Made by a program: the position numbers and the translations under genes. Positions 44,744 to 53,982 of a DNA stretch of 64,000 nt are shown here, one piece after another. Below the pieces are notes generated by a model. The model had not been told where the DNA came from. It made no database searches and saw only the letters and a program-made list of their open reading frames with translations. Origin of the DNA: SZUA-37 sp964472525 (GTDB lineage Bacteria; Pseudomonadota; Gammaproteobacteria; UBA6429; Thiohalophilaceae); NCBI GenBank assembly GCA_964472525.1, contig CAYYLL010000007.1:43064-107063 (forward strand), written 5' to 3'. Each line of letters opens with the position of its first letter. The stretch's first letter is position 1.

Positions 44744-45319
44744 TTAATCGCTATGCAGAGTATTCATAGCCTTTTGCATTTCATCTGCCACTATTTCGGG
44801 GATAACACGTATGGCATTATCAATAGCACGATCAATGGATATTTTATCGTCTATTGATGGTTTATTTAAAACATAACCCGTCACTTTATTCCTGTCACCG
44901 GGATGACCAATACCCAAACGTATTCGCCAAAAATCTTTACCTGACCTTGAACTAATGTCTCTTAAACCATTATGTCCACCATGACCACCACCTTTTTTTA
45001 ATCGGGCAATGCCGGGATCAAGATCAAGTTCATCATGAACCACTAAAGTATTTTCAATTTTGATTTTATAAAATTGGGCAAGAGCCTGAAGTGCCTGCCC
45101 ACTTAAATTCATAAAGGTAGTGGGTTTTAATAACCAGATATCCTGACCATTAATATTGATACGTGCGCTATTGCCAAAAAACTTCTTGTCTGCTTTAAAA
45201 TCACCTCGATAATTTTTTGCCAGTTCGTCTAAAAACCAAAAGCCGGCATTGTGTCGAGTATCAATGTATTCATTGCCCGGGTTACCCAGACCAACAATTA
45301 AATTAATACTTTGACTCAA
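44744..45319 (-). CDS. pth: Peptidyl-tRNA hydrolase
   Basis: This 191-residue protein cleaves peptidyl-tRNAs released from stalled ribosomes. The N-terminal LIVGLGNPGNEY and the catalytic histidine H23 in DTRHNAGFW are present. So are FMNLSG near 108, VVHDELDLDPG (catalytic aspartate) and GGHGGHNGLRDI. It is 55 bases downstream of rplY and 35 upstream of ychF, the usual gammaproteobacterial order. Length is normal. Confidence 0.95.
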   Translation of the reverse strand: MSQSINLIVGLGNPGNEYIDTRHNAGFWFLDELAKNYRGDFKADKKFFGNSARININGQDIWLLKPTTFMNLSGQALQALAQFYKIKIENTLVVHDELDLDPGIARLKKGGGHGGHNGLRDISSRSGKDFWRIRLGIGHPGDRNKVTGYVLNKPSIDDKISIDRAIDNAIRVIPEIVADEMQKAMNTLHSD

Positions 45320-45374
45320 TGCCAGCTTCTCGTTTTATGTCACTGTTGCCCACAAGGGCGACAGCGAAAAAGAA

Positions 45375-46040
45375 TTAACTTTCTTCTTCGCTTGTGCCTT
45401 CAGCATCCGCTTCTGCTTCTACTTCAGTTTCTTCATCACTGGTTATTGATTTTTCTGCTCTTGGCAAGTGAATAGCCGCAACAATATGATCGTGTGTACT
45501 ATCATCACCGTGACCTAAATCAACCGATTCGATACCTTCCGGTAATTTCAAATTGGATACATGTAAACTTGCATCTAATTCTAATTCACCTAGATCAACT
45601 TCGATATACTCAGGTAAGTTATCAGGCAAACATGCAATATGTATGTCTGTTGAGCTATGCGTAATCAAACCACCGGCTTTAACGCCCGGAGCTTCATCTT
45701 CGTTTATAAAGTGCAATGGAACATGAACACGAATCTTTTCGTTCATATTCACACGTTGGAAATCAACATGCATTAAACGTGGTTTAGCTGGGTGACGTTG
45801 CAAGTCTTTTAAAATGGCTTTTTCTTTTTTCTTACCCACGTTAATGGTTAAGATATGGGAATAAAAGGCTTCATTGTCCAAATGATGTGCCATTTCATTA
45901 TGACTTAATGTTAATGCAACAGGATCTCCACCTGCCCCGTATAAAACAGCCGGTACTTTATCCGAATGACGCAGGCGGCGGCTCGCACCTTTCCCCATGT
46001 CAGTTCGAACTTCGGCTTCAATAATAAAGCTCTCGCTCAT
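45375..46040 (-). CDS. rplY: Ribosomal protein bL25 (Ctc type)
   Basis: This 221-residue protein has the N-terminal L25 domain that binds 5S rRNA (RTDMGKGASRRLR, VPAVLYG, HVDFQRV) and the longer C-terminal TL5/Ctc domain. It ends in an acidic tail of Glu and Asp. The long form is common outside the Enterobacteriaceae. An AGGAGA ribosome-binding sequence precedes the ATG. Its leader of 274 bases holds two hairpins and the 151-bp inverted-repeat element. Confidence 0.95.
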   Translation of the reverse strand: MSESFIIEAEVRTDMGKGASRRLRHSDKVPAVLYGAGGDPVALTLSHNEMAHHLDNEAFYSHILTINVGKKKEKAILKDLQRHPAKPRLMHVDFQRVNMNEKIRVHVPLHFINEDEAPGVKAGGLITHSSTDIHIACLPDNLPEYIEVDLGELELDASLHVSNLKLPEGIESVDLGHGDDSTHDHIVAAIHLPRAEKSITSDEETEVEAEADAEGTSEEES

Positions 46041-46095
46041 TGGATTTTCTCCTAAGTTTTAAAATAACGTTATAAACTTTCATTTATAACAACTG

Positions 46096-46153
46096 AGCTA
46101 TCTGTGCGACCCAGATAGCTTATAAATTGGTTAACTAAATTTTAGTTAACCAA
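46096..46153. promoter_or_regulatory. Two hairpins in the rplY leader
   Basis: AGCTATCTG (46096-46104) and CAGATAGCT (46112-46120) form a perfect 9-bp stem with a 7-base loop. TTGGTTAACTAA (46127-46138) and TTAGTTAACCAA (46142-46153) form a perfect 12-bp stem with a 3-base loop. They lie between the inverted-repeat element and rplY. The second may end the prs transcript or form part of an rplY leader structure. Confidence 0.5.
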
Positions 46154-46168
46154 AAAATTCTTCTGCTC

Positions 46169-46319
46169 ATTGACGGAGCGAGAGAAGCCAGAGTACAAGG
46201 CGGAAGTGAAATTAAAAAGCGGAGCTTACATTAAGTAAGTGAGCATTTCAGAGTGCCCCTCCGTTTGGGTATTAATTTCGCTTTCAACGCCGTAATCTGG
46301 CTTCTCTCGCTTCGTCAAT
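46169..46319. repeat. 151-bp inverted-repeat (MITE-like) element
   Basis: The left arm (46169-46214, starting ATTGACGGAGCGAGAG) and right arm (46273-46319, ending CTCTCGCTTCGTCAAT) match as inverted repeats over about 46 bases with a few mismatches. The centre carries a smaller CTTAC/GTAAG stem. It contains no gene. The right arm overlaps the prs stop codon (46315-46317). Such non-coding, palindromic elements are typical of MITEs. No clear target-site duplication is seen. Confidence 0.7.
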
Positions 46320-47304
46320 CGACGAACATGCTGCTGACGGATTCCTCGTAGCTTATCCTACGCATCGTCTCAGCCAACATTTCAGCAATACTTAATTGTC
46401 GAATCTTGCTACAAGCCTGCGCTTCTTCAGACAATGGAATACTATTGGTAACCACAATTTCATCCAGTGCTGAGGCTTCAATATTCTCGATGGCACGTCC
46501 TGAAAATACAGGATGCGTACAGTACGCAACAACTTTTTCTGCGCCATGCTCTTTTAGTGCGTTAGCGGCCTGACCAAGTGTACCGGCGGTATCGACCAAA
46601 TCATCCACTATCACACAGGTACGACCTTTAACGTCACCAATAATATTCATGACTTTGGCTTCGTTGGGGCGCGGACGACGTTTATCGATAATCGCTAAAT
46701 CTGCATCATCTAAACGTTTTGCCAGTGCGCGTGCACGAACCACACCACCCACATCAGGCGATACCACCATTAAGTTCGGGTATTTTTGTCGCCATACATC
46801 ACCAAGTAATACTGGCGAGGCATACACATTGTCCACCGGAATATCAAAAAAGCCTTGGATCTGGTCGGCATGTAAATCCACGGTTAACGCTCGGTCTGCG
46901 CCCACCGAGCCAATCATATTCGCAATAACACGCGCGGTAATCGGCACTCGTGCTGAGCGTGGGCGGCGATCCTGACGTGCATAACCAAAGTAAGGAATGA
47001 CGGCTGTCACTCGTTCTGCCGATGCCCGTTTTAACGCATCGATCATGACCAGTAATTCCATTAAATTGTCATTGGTGGGTGCGCAGGTTGACTGCACAAT
47101 AAAAACGTCCTTACCACGCACGTTTTCCAGTATCTCGACAGCCACTTCACCGTCACTGAATTTTCCCACTACGGCCCGACCAAGCGGAATGTGTAACCTG
47201 CGAACAATCGCATTCGCTAACTCGGGATTAGCGTTCCCGGTAAAAACTACCATTTTGGGATCGGAGACGTTAGCTTGGTTGTCCAGTCGATGGGACATGC
47301 CCAA
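46315..47304 (-). CDS. prs: Ribose-phosphate pyrophosphokinase
   Basis: This 329-residue enzyme makes PRPP from ribose 5-phosphate and ATP for nucleotide, NAD, histidine and tryptophan synthesis. Motifs include FSDGEVAVEILENVRG, STCAPTNDNLMELL, YFGYARQDR, VDLHADQIQGFFD and the PRPP loop VIVDDLVDTAGT. The C-terminus (EESVSSMFVD) is complete. Its stop lies in the arm of the inverted-repeat element. It is directly downstream of tRNA-Gln. Confidence 0.95.
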   Translation of the reverse strand: MGMSHRLDNQANVSDPKMVVFTGNANPELANAIVRRLHIPLGRAVVGKFSDGEVAVEILENVRGKDVFIVQSTCAPTNDNLMELLVMIDALKRASAERVTAVIPYFGYARQDRRPRSARVPITARVIANMIGSVGADRALTVDLHADQIQGFFDIPVDNVYASPVLLGDVWRQKYPNLMVVSPDVGGVVRARALAKRLDDADLAIIDKRRPRPNEAKVMNIIGDVKGRTCVIVDDLVDTAGTLGQAANALKEHGAEKVVAYCTHPVFSGRAIENIEASALDEIVVTNSIPLSEEAQACSKIRQLSIAEMLAETMRRISYEESVSSMFVD

Positions 47305-47332
47305 TCTCCTATGCTTTTCAGGTTATAAAATA

Positions 47333-47407
47333 TGGCTGGGCCGGCAGGATTTGAACCTGCGCATGCCAGGATCAAAACCTGGTGCCTTACCGCTTGGCGA
47401 CGGCCCA
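47333..47407 (-). tRNA. tRNA-Gln (TTG)
   Basis: This 75-base minus-strand cloverleaf has acceptor stem TGGGCCG/CGGCCCA, anticodon loop with TTG, T-arm GCAGGTTCAAATCCTGC and encoded CCA. The prs-tRNA(Gln)-ispE order is conserved in many gammaproteobacteria, and the three are likely co-transcribed. Confidence 0.96.
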
Positions 47408-47476
47408 ATTGTCAATTAACAGTTTGAGTTAATCGAAAAAAAACTAAAAACTACATGAACCTGTCTGTGCTGATTA

Positions 47477-48364
47477 TTAACCAGACACCGACTCTAAAAC
47501 GTCATACAGTGGCGAGCGGTTTACGCCTTGCGCGACAAAAACCGACCACTTATCTTTGAGCTGCTGCCATGCCAACTGGGCAGCCGCTTCTGAATCAAAT
47601 CGAGCAAATACACATGCTCCCGTTCCAGTTAACCTCGCGGGGGCATACTGCGCCAAGTCTTTTAACGCGGCATCCACTTCTGGAACCATGCTCCGAACCA
47701 CCGGCTCGCAAACATTTTCTACCGTTTGAAATGCCGCCTCAAAACCTGAATCGGACAGCACTTCCGAGAAGTCGCGTATTGTAATGGTTGTGCAATCTCT
47801 CTGCAATTGCGAGTGAGCAAAAATTTGCCCTGTAGAGACAAAAATTTGCGGAAAAATGACCACATAGGTGCTTTTTGGCAAAATTAGGGGCGAAATTTGC
47901 TCACCAACCCCTTCTGCCCATGCTGAGTGACCCCGAACAAAGACAGGGACATCGGCGCCTAACTCTACCCCTAAATTCGCTAATTCATCTATTTGCAGCC
48001 CACATTTCCATAATTTGTTCAAAGCCACCAGCGTGGTTGCGGCATTGGAACTCCCCCCCCCTAAACCACCGCCAACCGGTAACTGCTTTTCTATATATAA
48101 GGTAACACCTTGAGACACTGAAGCCCGCTTTTGAAGTAAGCGGGCCGCTTTTACAATTAAGTCATCGTCCTCTGGAATATCAGACTCGCCCACCCGAGTG
48201 ATCACGCCATCATCACGAATATCAAATTGTAGGGTATCGCCAATATCTAGAATCTGAAAAACTGTTTGCAACAGATGCAGGCCATCCTCACGTTGCCCGG
48301 TAATATGCAAAAACAGATTGAGCTTTGCCGGTGCCGGCCAAGATTGGAGTTGATTACCTAGCAT
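47477..48364 (-). CDS. ispE: 4-diphosphocytidyl-2-C-methyl-D-erythritol kinase
   Basis: This 295-residue GHMP kinase phosphorylates CDP-methylerythritol in the MEP isoprenoid pathway. WPAPAKLNLFLHITGQREDGLH opens the protein, and the GHMP ATP loop PVGGGLGGGSSNAA is near residues 92-105. A later LTGTGACVFA region is also present. It lies between lolB and tRNA-Gln on the minus strand, the usual context. Confidence 0.94.
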   Translation of the reverse strand: MLGNQLQSWPAPAKLNLFLHITGQREDGLHLLQTVFQILDIGDTLQFDIRDDGVITRVGESDIPEDDDLIVKAARLLQKRASVSQGVTLYIEKQLPVGGGLGGGSSNAATTLVALNKLWKCGLQIDELANLGVELGADVPVFVRGHSAWAEGVGEQISPLILPKSTYVVIFPQIFVSTGQIFAHSQLQRDCTTITIRDFSEVLSDSGFEAAFQTVENVCEPVVRSMVPEVDAALKDLAQYAPARLTGTGACVFARFDSEAAAQLAWQQLKDKWSVFVAQGVNRSPLYDVLESVSG

Positions 48365-48409
48365 GTATTGTCTTTATTGTTGATATTATTGCGCAAATAC
48401 TCAAGGCCT

Positions 48410-49096
48410 CTAGGTTCGTCCAAACAACCATTCACCAACAACCACCCGCACTTTCAAATCACCACCCTGATGAATAAATATTTTATCCGGCAATTCAACC
48501 GCAACATCGTTAACTTTTGTATAACGTTTAAAGTTCACATCCCAGCGTTCCTGAGTTAATGATTTAAGTTGTCCAAGTTGATTAAACTTAACATTGTTGG
48601 CGGCAATCTTAGACTCCGGCCGCAATAAACCCAGTATCCAAAAACGCAAATAACTTAGTGGCATCGCAATGCCAGTATGATCGAATAATAACTCTTCTGG
48701 TGTCGAGGCATAAAAAATTTGGTCGTCCGAATCTTTTAACAAAACACCGCTAGCACTGCCAATCAGTTGAATTTTACCCATACCAAAAGGCCCGGATAAA
48801 AAAATAACATACTGATCACCGTGCTGTTCCCAATCAACGCTAATGGACCAAAGTTCAACCCCATTCACCACCACCATCCGGCCTTTCATTGTCCAGTCTG
48901 ACAAGCCTGATAATTTTTGTTGACGTTGATGCCAACGCTGTTGTATTTGTTTTTCAGAAACAGGGCTGACAGTAGAAGTATTTGTTACCAGTGAACCACA
49001 CGAACTAACGATTAAACTCACAGACACACTCAACAACAACACCAATATTTTTGATATAAACGGATGAAACGATGAAATATTATTTAAGAAAAACAA
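48410..49096 (-). CDS. lolB: Outer-membrane lipoprotein receptor LolB
   Basis: This 228-residue lipoprotein has an N-terminal hydrophobic signal and a lipobox ending VSSC near residue 33. The body matches LolB: RQQKLSGLSDWTMKGRMVV and LSGPFGMGKIQLIG. LolB takes lipoproteins from LolA and inserts them in the outer membrane. Its start codon is adjacent to the stop codon of the upstream TPR gene, showing tight coupling. Confidence 0.92.
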   Translation of the reverse strand: MFFLNNISSFHPFISKILVLLLSVSVSLIVSSCGSLVTNTSTVSPVSEKQIQQRWHQRQQKLSGLSDWTMKGRMVVVNGVELWSISVDWEQHGDQYVIFLSGPFGMGKIQLIGSASGVLLKDSDDQIFYASTPEELLFDHTGIAMPLSYLRFWILGLLRPESKIAANNVKFNQLGQLKSLTQERWDVNFKRYTKVNDVAVELPDKIFIHQGGDLKVRVVVGEWLFGRT

Positions 49097-50899
49097 CTAC
49101 GGCTTAAAACGTTTAATTACATTTAACAACGAGTCATGTTTGGGAGTTTCACGTAATGAATTTTTCCATATCCGTCTGGCTTCTTCCTTATCACCACGTA
49201 CCCACAATACTTCGCCTAAATGTGCAGCAACTTCTGCATCATTAAATGTGGCAAAGGCACGCTTTAAGAAAGTTACGGCTTTATCCAGTTTGCCTAGTCG
49301 ATAATAAGCCCAACCCATGCTATCTATAATAGCCGGATCCGTTGGACGTAATTGATAAGCCTGTTGAATGTATTCCATCCCTTCTTGTACATGTTTAGTC
49401 TTATCAACAAGGGTATAACCTAAAGCATTCAAGGTTTGAATATTTTGTGGATCTAACTTAACGATATGACGTAAATCACTTACCGCGTCATCGATTCTAT
49501 CTAATTTTTCATAAACAAGCGCACGCGCATAAAGTAAATCAAGATTGTCTGGAATAGCATTTAAACCATCTGTATAAAGTTCGAGGGCCTCGGTATACAT
49601 TTTGTTTTCACGCAATACCTCACCTTCAACAATGTATAATCTAACCTGTTCATTCGGTTTATTAACATGAATATTTTTTACCTGTTCGCGTGCCTGACTG
49701 ACCTTACCCTGTTTACCGAGTAAAATAATAATACGTAAGTGCGATTCAAACGCATAAACGCCTGACTGTACTTTTGAATACCAATCAATTGCTTTTGTAT
49801 AATTTTTTTCCTTTTCATCAATTTGACCAAGATAAAAATCAGCTTCGTTTTTATGCCCACTTAATCCAGACAAGAGGATAAAGTTTTTTCTCGCCAAATT
49901 AATCTTATTCATTCGATTTGCAAGTAAACCCATCGCATAAAGTGCCGGCTCATTTTTATTTTCTGTATAAACCTTATTAAATTCTTTATATGCCAACGAA
50001 TATTTTTTTTCGTCAACAAGCTTGCGAGCAAAATACAAACGCAATTTATAATTATTAGGTTGTTGTTGTAGCTCCTTAGCTAACCATGCAATGGCTTCAT
50101 TATTTTTTCCTAGGCGGTGTAAAATGGTTGCTTTTAAAACAGCCGCCTCATTCCAGTGTTTTTTAAATCTAAGTGCTTTATCAATGGCTTTATTTGCAAG
50201 CTTATATTCTTTTGTCAGTAAGGCTAAATTAGCGTAGGCATAGTAGGCACTTGAACTTTTAGGGTGTTTATCGATTAAACGCTTCATAATATCCAGCGCA
50301 ATATTTTTATCCCGCTCTTTACTCAATAACGCGGTAATCAGCATAAATGTTTTTTGTTCATTCTTATGACTGAAACTTAATACTCGTTCAAAATGTTTTA
50401 GCGCACCCTCTATATTCCCCGCACGCACTAACATCGCGGCTAGAATTTCATGTGCTTCGGCATTGTTCGGTGCTAAATGTACCCAAATTTTTCCGGCTTC
50501 CAATGCCGCCTTGTCTTTACGTGCAAAAATAGCAATCCGGCTTGCGCGTTCAGCAACTCCGGCATCCTGAGACAGCTTTGCGGCCTGAAGATAGTTGGCA
50601 ACGGCAACATCCAGTTTGCCACGCTGCCCGGCAATTTCTGCCACCAGTAAATATTGCAGAACGTTGGCACTTAGCCCTTTTCTTTTGGGTGAAAAAACAG
50701 ACTCCTGCAACGGCGTTTTACTTTTCTTTACCCGTGGAGAGGCTTTCGGCTTGACTGGCTTAGCTTGGCTCTGTGTTTTTTTACTTTGTGATACGACCAC
50801 ATCGCCACTTATTTTCGGCTTTTGGGCGAAAGTGCCACCACAATTGACTAGAAATAGGCTGGCAAATGCCAAAATTAGGGGATTTTTCATCTTTTGCAT
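49097..50899 (-). CDS. TPR-repeat lipoprotein-like protein
   Basis: This 600-residue protein has an N-terminal signal with a cysteine at about residue 20 (FLVNCGG), a possible though imperfect lipobox. A basic low-complexity linker and about twelve tetratricopeptide repeats follow (such as AEAHEILAAMLVRAGNIEGALKHFERVL and YYRLGKLDKAVTFLKRAF). The same gene sits beside lolB in Pseudomonas and relatives. It likely works as a protein-protein scaffold in the envelope. It is divergent from hemA across 190 bases. Confidence 0.88.
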   Translation of the reverse strand: MQKMKNPLILAFASLFLVNCGGTFAQKPKISGDVVVSQSKKTQSQAKPVKPKASPRVKKSKTPLQESVFSPKRKGLSANVLQYLLVAEIAGQRGKLDVAVANYLQAAKLSQDAGVAERASRIAIFARKDKAALEAGKIWVHLAPNNAEAHEILAAMLVRAGNIEGALKHFERVLSFSHKNEQKTFMLITALLSKERDKNIALDIMKRLIDKHPKSSSAYYAYANLALLTKEYKLANKAIDKALRFKKHWNEAAVLKATILHRLGKNNEAIAWLAKELQQQPNNYKLRLYFARKLVDEKKYSLAYKEFNKVYTENKNEPALYAMGLLANRMNKINLARKNFILLSGLSGHKNEADFYLGQIDEKEKNYTKAIDWYSKVQSGVYAFESHLRIIILLGKQGKVSQAREQVKNIHVNKPNEQVRLYIVEGEVLRENKMYTEALELYTDGLNAIPDNLDLLYARALVYEKLDRIDDAVSDLRHIVKLDPQNIQTLNALGYTLVDKTKHVQEGMEYIQQAYQLRPTDPAIIDSMGWAYYRLGKLDKAVTFLKRAFATFNDAEVAAHLGEVLWVRGDKEEARRIWKNSLRETPKHDSLLNVIKRFKP

Positions 50900-51089
50900 A
50901 AAAAAATGTTCTCTATTGAGTAACTATAACCAACTTTTGTTGATTTTACCTTTATAATACGCGCCTATCTGTTTTAGCAATATATTGACCTTGCTGCAAC
51001 CGACTAGGCTTAATTTTAACCCCTTAGCTTTGAATTTTCAAAACTAAGGCACTGATTTATAGACGTGATTTAACAATATAAGTTCCAAC

Positions 51090-52352
51090 GTGGCTATTTT
51101 CGCATTCGGCATTAATCATAAAACCGCTCCTGTTAATATACGGGAACAGGTTGCTTTTACCCCAGAAAAACTGCCCGAGGCACTAACCGGCATACTAAAA
51201 GAGTCACCCGCCTCTGAAGCCGCGATTGTTTCTACTTGTAATCGTACCGAATTATATTGCGAACTTCATGCCAGCGACAGTGAAGCCCTGATCCGCTGGT
51301 TTGAAGACTTTCATTCGTTGGAACACAAAGCACTGGAACCTTATATATACAGCTTTACCGATCAAGAGGCCGTTAAACATATTCTACGCGTTGCCAGTGG
51401 TCTGGATTCGCTAGTATTGGGTGAACCACAAATTCTCGGCCAAATTAAAGATGCCTATGGTACAGCCGCCGATGCTGGCACCATCGGCCGACAGTTAAAT
51501 CGTTTATTTCAGCATACTTTTTCAGTTGCCAAGCAGGTACGCACCGACACCGCCATCGGTAGTAGCCCGGTTTCTGTCGCCTTTGCTGCTGTTTCACTGG
51601 CTAAACGTATTTTTGCTAATCTGGAAGAACATACAGCTCTATTAATTGGTGCGGGTGACACCATTGAACTGGTTGCGCGGCACTTAAAAGATCAAAATAT
51701 TAAAAATATGATTGTGGCCAACCGCACCGTCAAACGTGCAAAACTGCTTGCTGAGCAGTTTAATGCCGAAGCCATCGCACTCGCTGATATGCCTTCGCGT
51801 CTGCTCAAAGCCGATATTATTATCTCCTCCACTGCTAGCCAACTCCCTATATTAGGCAAAGGTGCGGTTGAAAGCGCACTTAAAGCGCGCAAACACCGGC
51901 CTATGTTTATGGTGGATATTGCGGTGCCGCGTGATATTGAAGCCGAAGTGGGTGATTTACGCGATGTGTATTTATATACCGTGGATGATCTACACGATGT
52001 GATCGAAGAAGGCCAGCAGTCACGCGAACAGGCTGCCGAGCAAGCCGAAGAAATTATTGAAAATGAAACCCAGCACTTTCTGGGGTGGTTACGCTCACTG
52101 GATGCCGTGGATACCATTCGTTCCTATCGTGACAAAGCAGATATTATTCGTGAAGAAGCCTTGCAGCTGGCACAAAAACAACTGGCTGCGGGTAAAGACC
52201 CTGCTCAAGTGTTACAGGAACTGGCGCGTTCCATTACCAATAAACTGGTTCACGATCCTAGTGTGCAACTTAATCGCGCTGCCTATGATGGCCGCAATGA
52301 ACTGCTCGATATGGCGCAAGAACTTTTTAATCTAAATCCCAATAATAATTAA
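51090..52352 (+). CDS. hemA: Glutamyl-tRNA reductase
   Basis: This 420-residue enzyme reduces glutamyl-tRNA to glutamate-1-semialdehyde, the first step of C5 tetrapyrrole synthesis. It starts with GTG at 51090 (AIFAFGINHKTAPV). The catalytic cysteine is in VSTCNRTELYC near residue 50, and the NADPH fold is marked by LLIGAGDTIELVARHL. It is divergent from the TPR-lolB genes and is followed by prfA after 20 bases, as in most gammaproteobacteria. Confidence 0.95.
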   Translation: MAIFAFGINHKTAPVNIREQVAFTPEKLPEALTGILKESPASEAAIVSTCNRTELYCELHASDSEALIRWFEDFHSLEHKALEPYIYSFTDQEAVKHILRVASGLDSLVLGEPQILGQIKDAYGTAADAGTIGRQLNRLFQHTFSVAKQVRTDTAIGSSPVSVAFAAVSLAKRIFANLEEHTALLIGAGDTIELVARHLKDQNIKNMIVANRTVKRAKLLAEQFNAEAIALADMPSRLLKADIIISSTASQLPILGKGAVESALKARKHRPMFMVDIAVPRDIEAEVGDLRDVYLYTVDDLHDVIEEGQQSREQAAEQAEEIIENETQHFLGWLRSLDAVDTIRSYRDKADIIREEALQLAQKQLAAGKDPAQVLQELARSITNKLVHDPSVQLNRAAYDGRNELLDMAQELFNLNPNNN

Positions 52353-52372
52353 ACCCCAACCGTTGTAGACAA

Positions 52373-53455
52373 ATGAAAGCCTCTATTAAAGCCAAACTCG
52401 AAAACCTTGCCGAACGTCTGGAAGAAATTAATGCGCTGATGGCCGACCCTGGTGTTATCAGCGATCAAAACCAGTTCAGGGCTCTTTCAAAAGAATATGC
52501 ACAGGTGAATCCGGTTGTCGGTTGTTTTAATGCCTATCAAGCAACCTTATCGGATATTGAAGAAGCGCAAGCCATGTTAAAAGATGACGACGATGACATG
52601 CGCGAAATGGCAAAAGAAGAATTAAAAACCACAACCGAACGACAGGAAAAACTCGAACAGGAATTACAGATTTTAATGCTGCCGGTTGATCCTAACGAAG
52701 GCAAAAATGTATTTTTAGAAATTCGTGCTGGAGCCGGTGGTGATGAAGCATCTATCTTTGCCGGTGATTTATTTCGCATGTATTCACGTTACGCTGAAAA
52801 ACGTAAATGGAAAATTGAAATCATCAATGAAAACCGTGGTGAACATGGCGGTTATAAAGAAGTTATCAGTCGTATTATTGGTGACGATGTTTATGCCCGC
52901 TTAAAATTTGAGTCTGGTGGCCACCGTGTACAGCGCGTTCCCGAGACAGAATCTCAAGGGCGGGTACATACCTCAGCTTGTACCGTTGCCATTATGCCCG
53001 AAGCCGCTAAAGTCGAAGAAAGCGAGATTAATATAGGCGACTTACGTGTGGACACGTTTCGTGCTTCTGGCGCGGGTGGACAGCATGTTAATAAAACCGA
53101 TTCGGCCATTCGCTTAACCCACATACCAAGTGGTATTGTCGTTGAATGTCAGGATGAACGTTCGCAACATAAGAACAAAGCCCGCGCCCTATCGGTGTTA
53201 CAAGCAAAGCTATTCCAGATTGAACAGGACAAACAAAATGCCGAGCAAGCACAAACGCGTAAACTGCTAGTGGGAAGTGGCGACCGTTCTGAGCGTATTC
53301 GAACCTATAATTTTCCACAAGGCCGACTGTCCGACCACCGTATTAATTTAACCTTGTATAAACTCGATGATATTATGCAAGGTGAGTTAGATGAAATTAT
53401 TGATCCGCTTATTAGCGAAGATCAAGCCGATATGCTGGCATCCATGGGGGAATAA
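52373..53455 (+). CDS. prfA: Peptide chain release factor 1
   Basis: This 360-residue release factor recognises UAA and UAG. The catalytic GGQ is in GAGGQHVNKTDSA, and the PxT-type recognition region follows ITHIP-like sequence RLTHIPSG. Its transcript ends at a strong hairpin. prmC, which methylates the GGQ glutamine, usually follows prfA but here lies 3 kb away on the other strand. Confidence 0.96.
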   Translation: MKASIKAKLENLAERLEEINALMADPGVISDQNQFRALSKEYAQVNPVVGCFNAYQATLSDIEEAQAMLKDDDDDMREMAKEELKTTTERQEKLEQELQILMLPVDPNEGKNVFLEIRAGAGGDEASIFAGDLFRMYSRYAEKRKWKIEIINENRGEHGGYKEVISRIIGDDVYARLKFESGGHRVQRVPETESQGRVHTSACTVAIMPEAAKVEESEINIGDLRVDTFRASGAGGQHVNKTDSAIRLTHIPSGIVVECQDERSQHKNKARALSVLQAKLFQIEQDKQNAEQAQTRKLLVGSGDRSERIRTYNFPQGRLSDHRINLTLYKLDDIMQGELDEIIDPLISEDQADMLASMGE

Positions 53456-53460
53456 AAAAA

Positions 53461-53488
53461 GGCCGCTATAAAAATAGCGGCCTTTTTT
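53461..53488. terminator. Bidirectional intrinsic terminator after prfA
   Basis: GGCCGCTAT-aaaa-ATAGCGGCC is a perfect 9-bp stem, with T6 on the right and A7 on the left, so it can end both prfA and the convergent CZB gene. Confidence 0.9.
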
Positions 53489-53502
53489 AATAAGTGTTAT
53501 CC

Positions 53503-53865
53503 TTAACTGACTTCGTCTTTCCATTTCATCATTTCGGTTGTTAAACCGGCTGAAATTGTCCGGTACTGGCTACCCATGCCAATTTCAGCTTCTGCATCGG
53601 TTGTATTACCAGAGAGCGCTTTCTCTAAAATGCTACCGGCACACTGGTGAAATTCAGTATGCATTTTTTTTATCGTTTCATAATGTGGGCTGGCTTTTTC
53701 ATCAGCCGAGCAACTGTATAACCATTTACCAAACTCACATTGATCATCTTGCTTAACCGCTGCCGGCGTAAAATCACTGGCTCCTGTTTTAATCGCTTCT
53801 GCTAAACGCTGTTTCCATTGACCATGAGCAGATATACCGCTATTTAAAGAATCGACAATACTCAT
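53503..53865 (-). CDS. Stand-alone CZB zinc-binding protein
   Basis: This 120-residue protein is a lone chemoreceptor zinc-binding domain. The ligand set is H14 (AHGQWK), C43 in QCEFGKWL, and H69 and H73 in KMHTEFHQC. CZB domains usually sit on chemoreceptors or diguanylate cyclases and sense zinc or hypochlorous acid through the cysteine. Here there is no fused output domain, so it must act through a partner. It converges on prfA. Confidence 0.85.
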   Translation of the reverse strand: MSIVDSLNSGISAHGQWKQRLAEAIKTGASDFTPAAVKQDDQCEFGKWLYSCSADEKASPHYETIKKMHTEFHQCAGSILEKALSGNTTDAEAEIGMGSQYRTISAGLTTEMMKWKDEVS

Positions 53866-53982
53866 AATTTACCTCTTATTCTAAATATCAATTAACTGTA
53901 AAGGCTTATCGACCTGCAGGAAGAAAAACTTAAGTTAATTTTTTAAAACAATATAGGCAATCCGATATTTAACACCTTGATC

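Noticed and set aside
46112..46125. tRNA-like D-arm sequence (GATAGCTCAGTTG on the minus strand)
   Set aside because: There is no acceptor stem, anticodon arm or T-arm around it; it is part of the leader hairpin.
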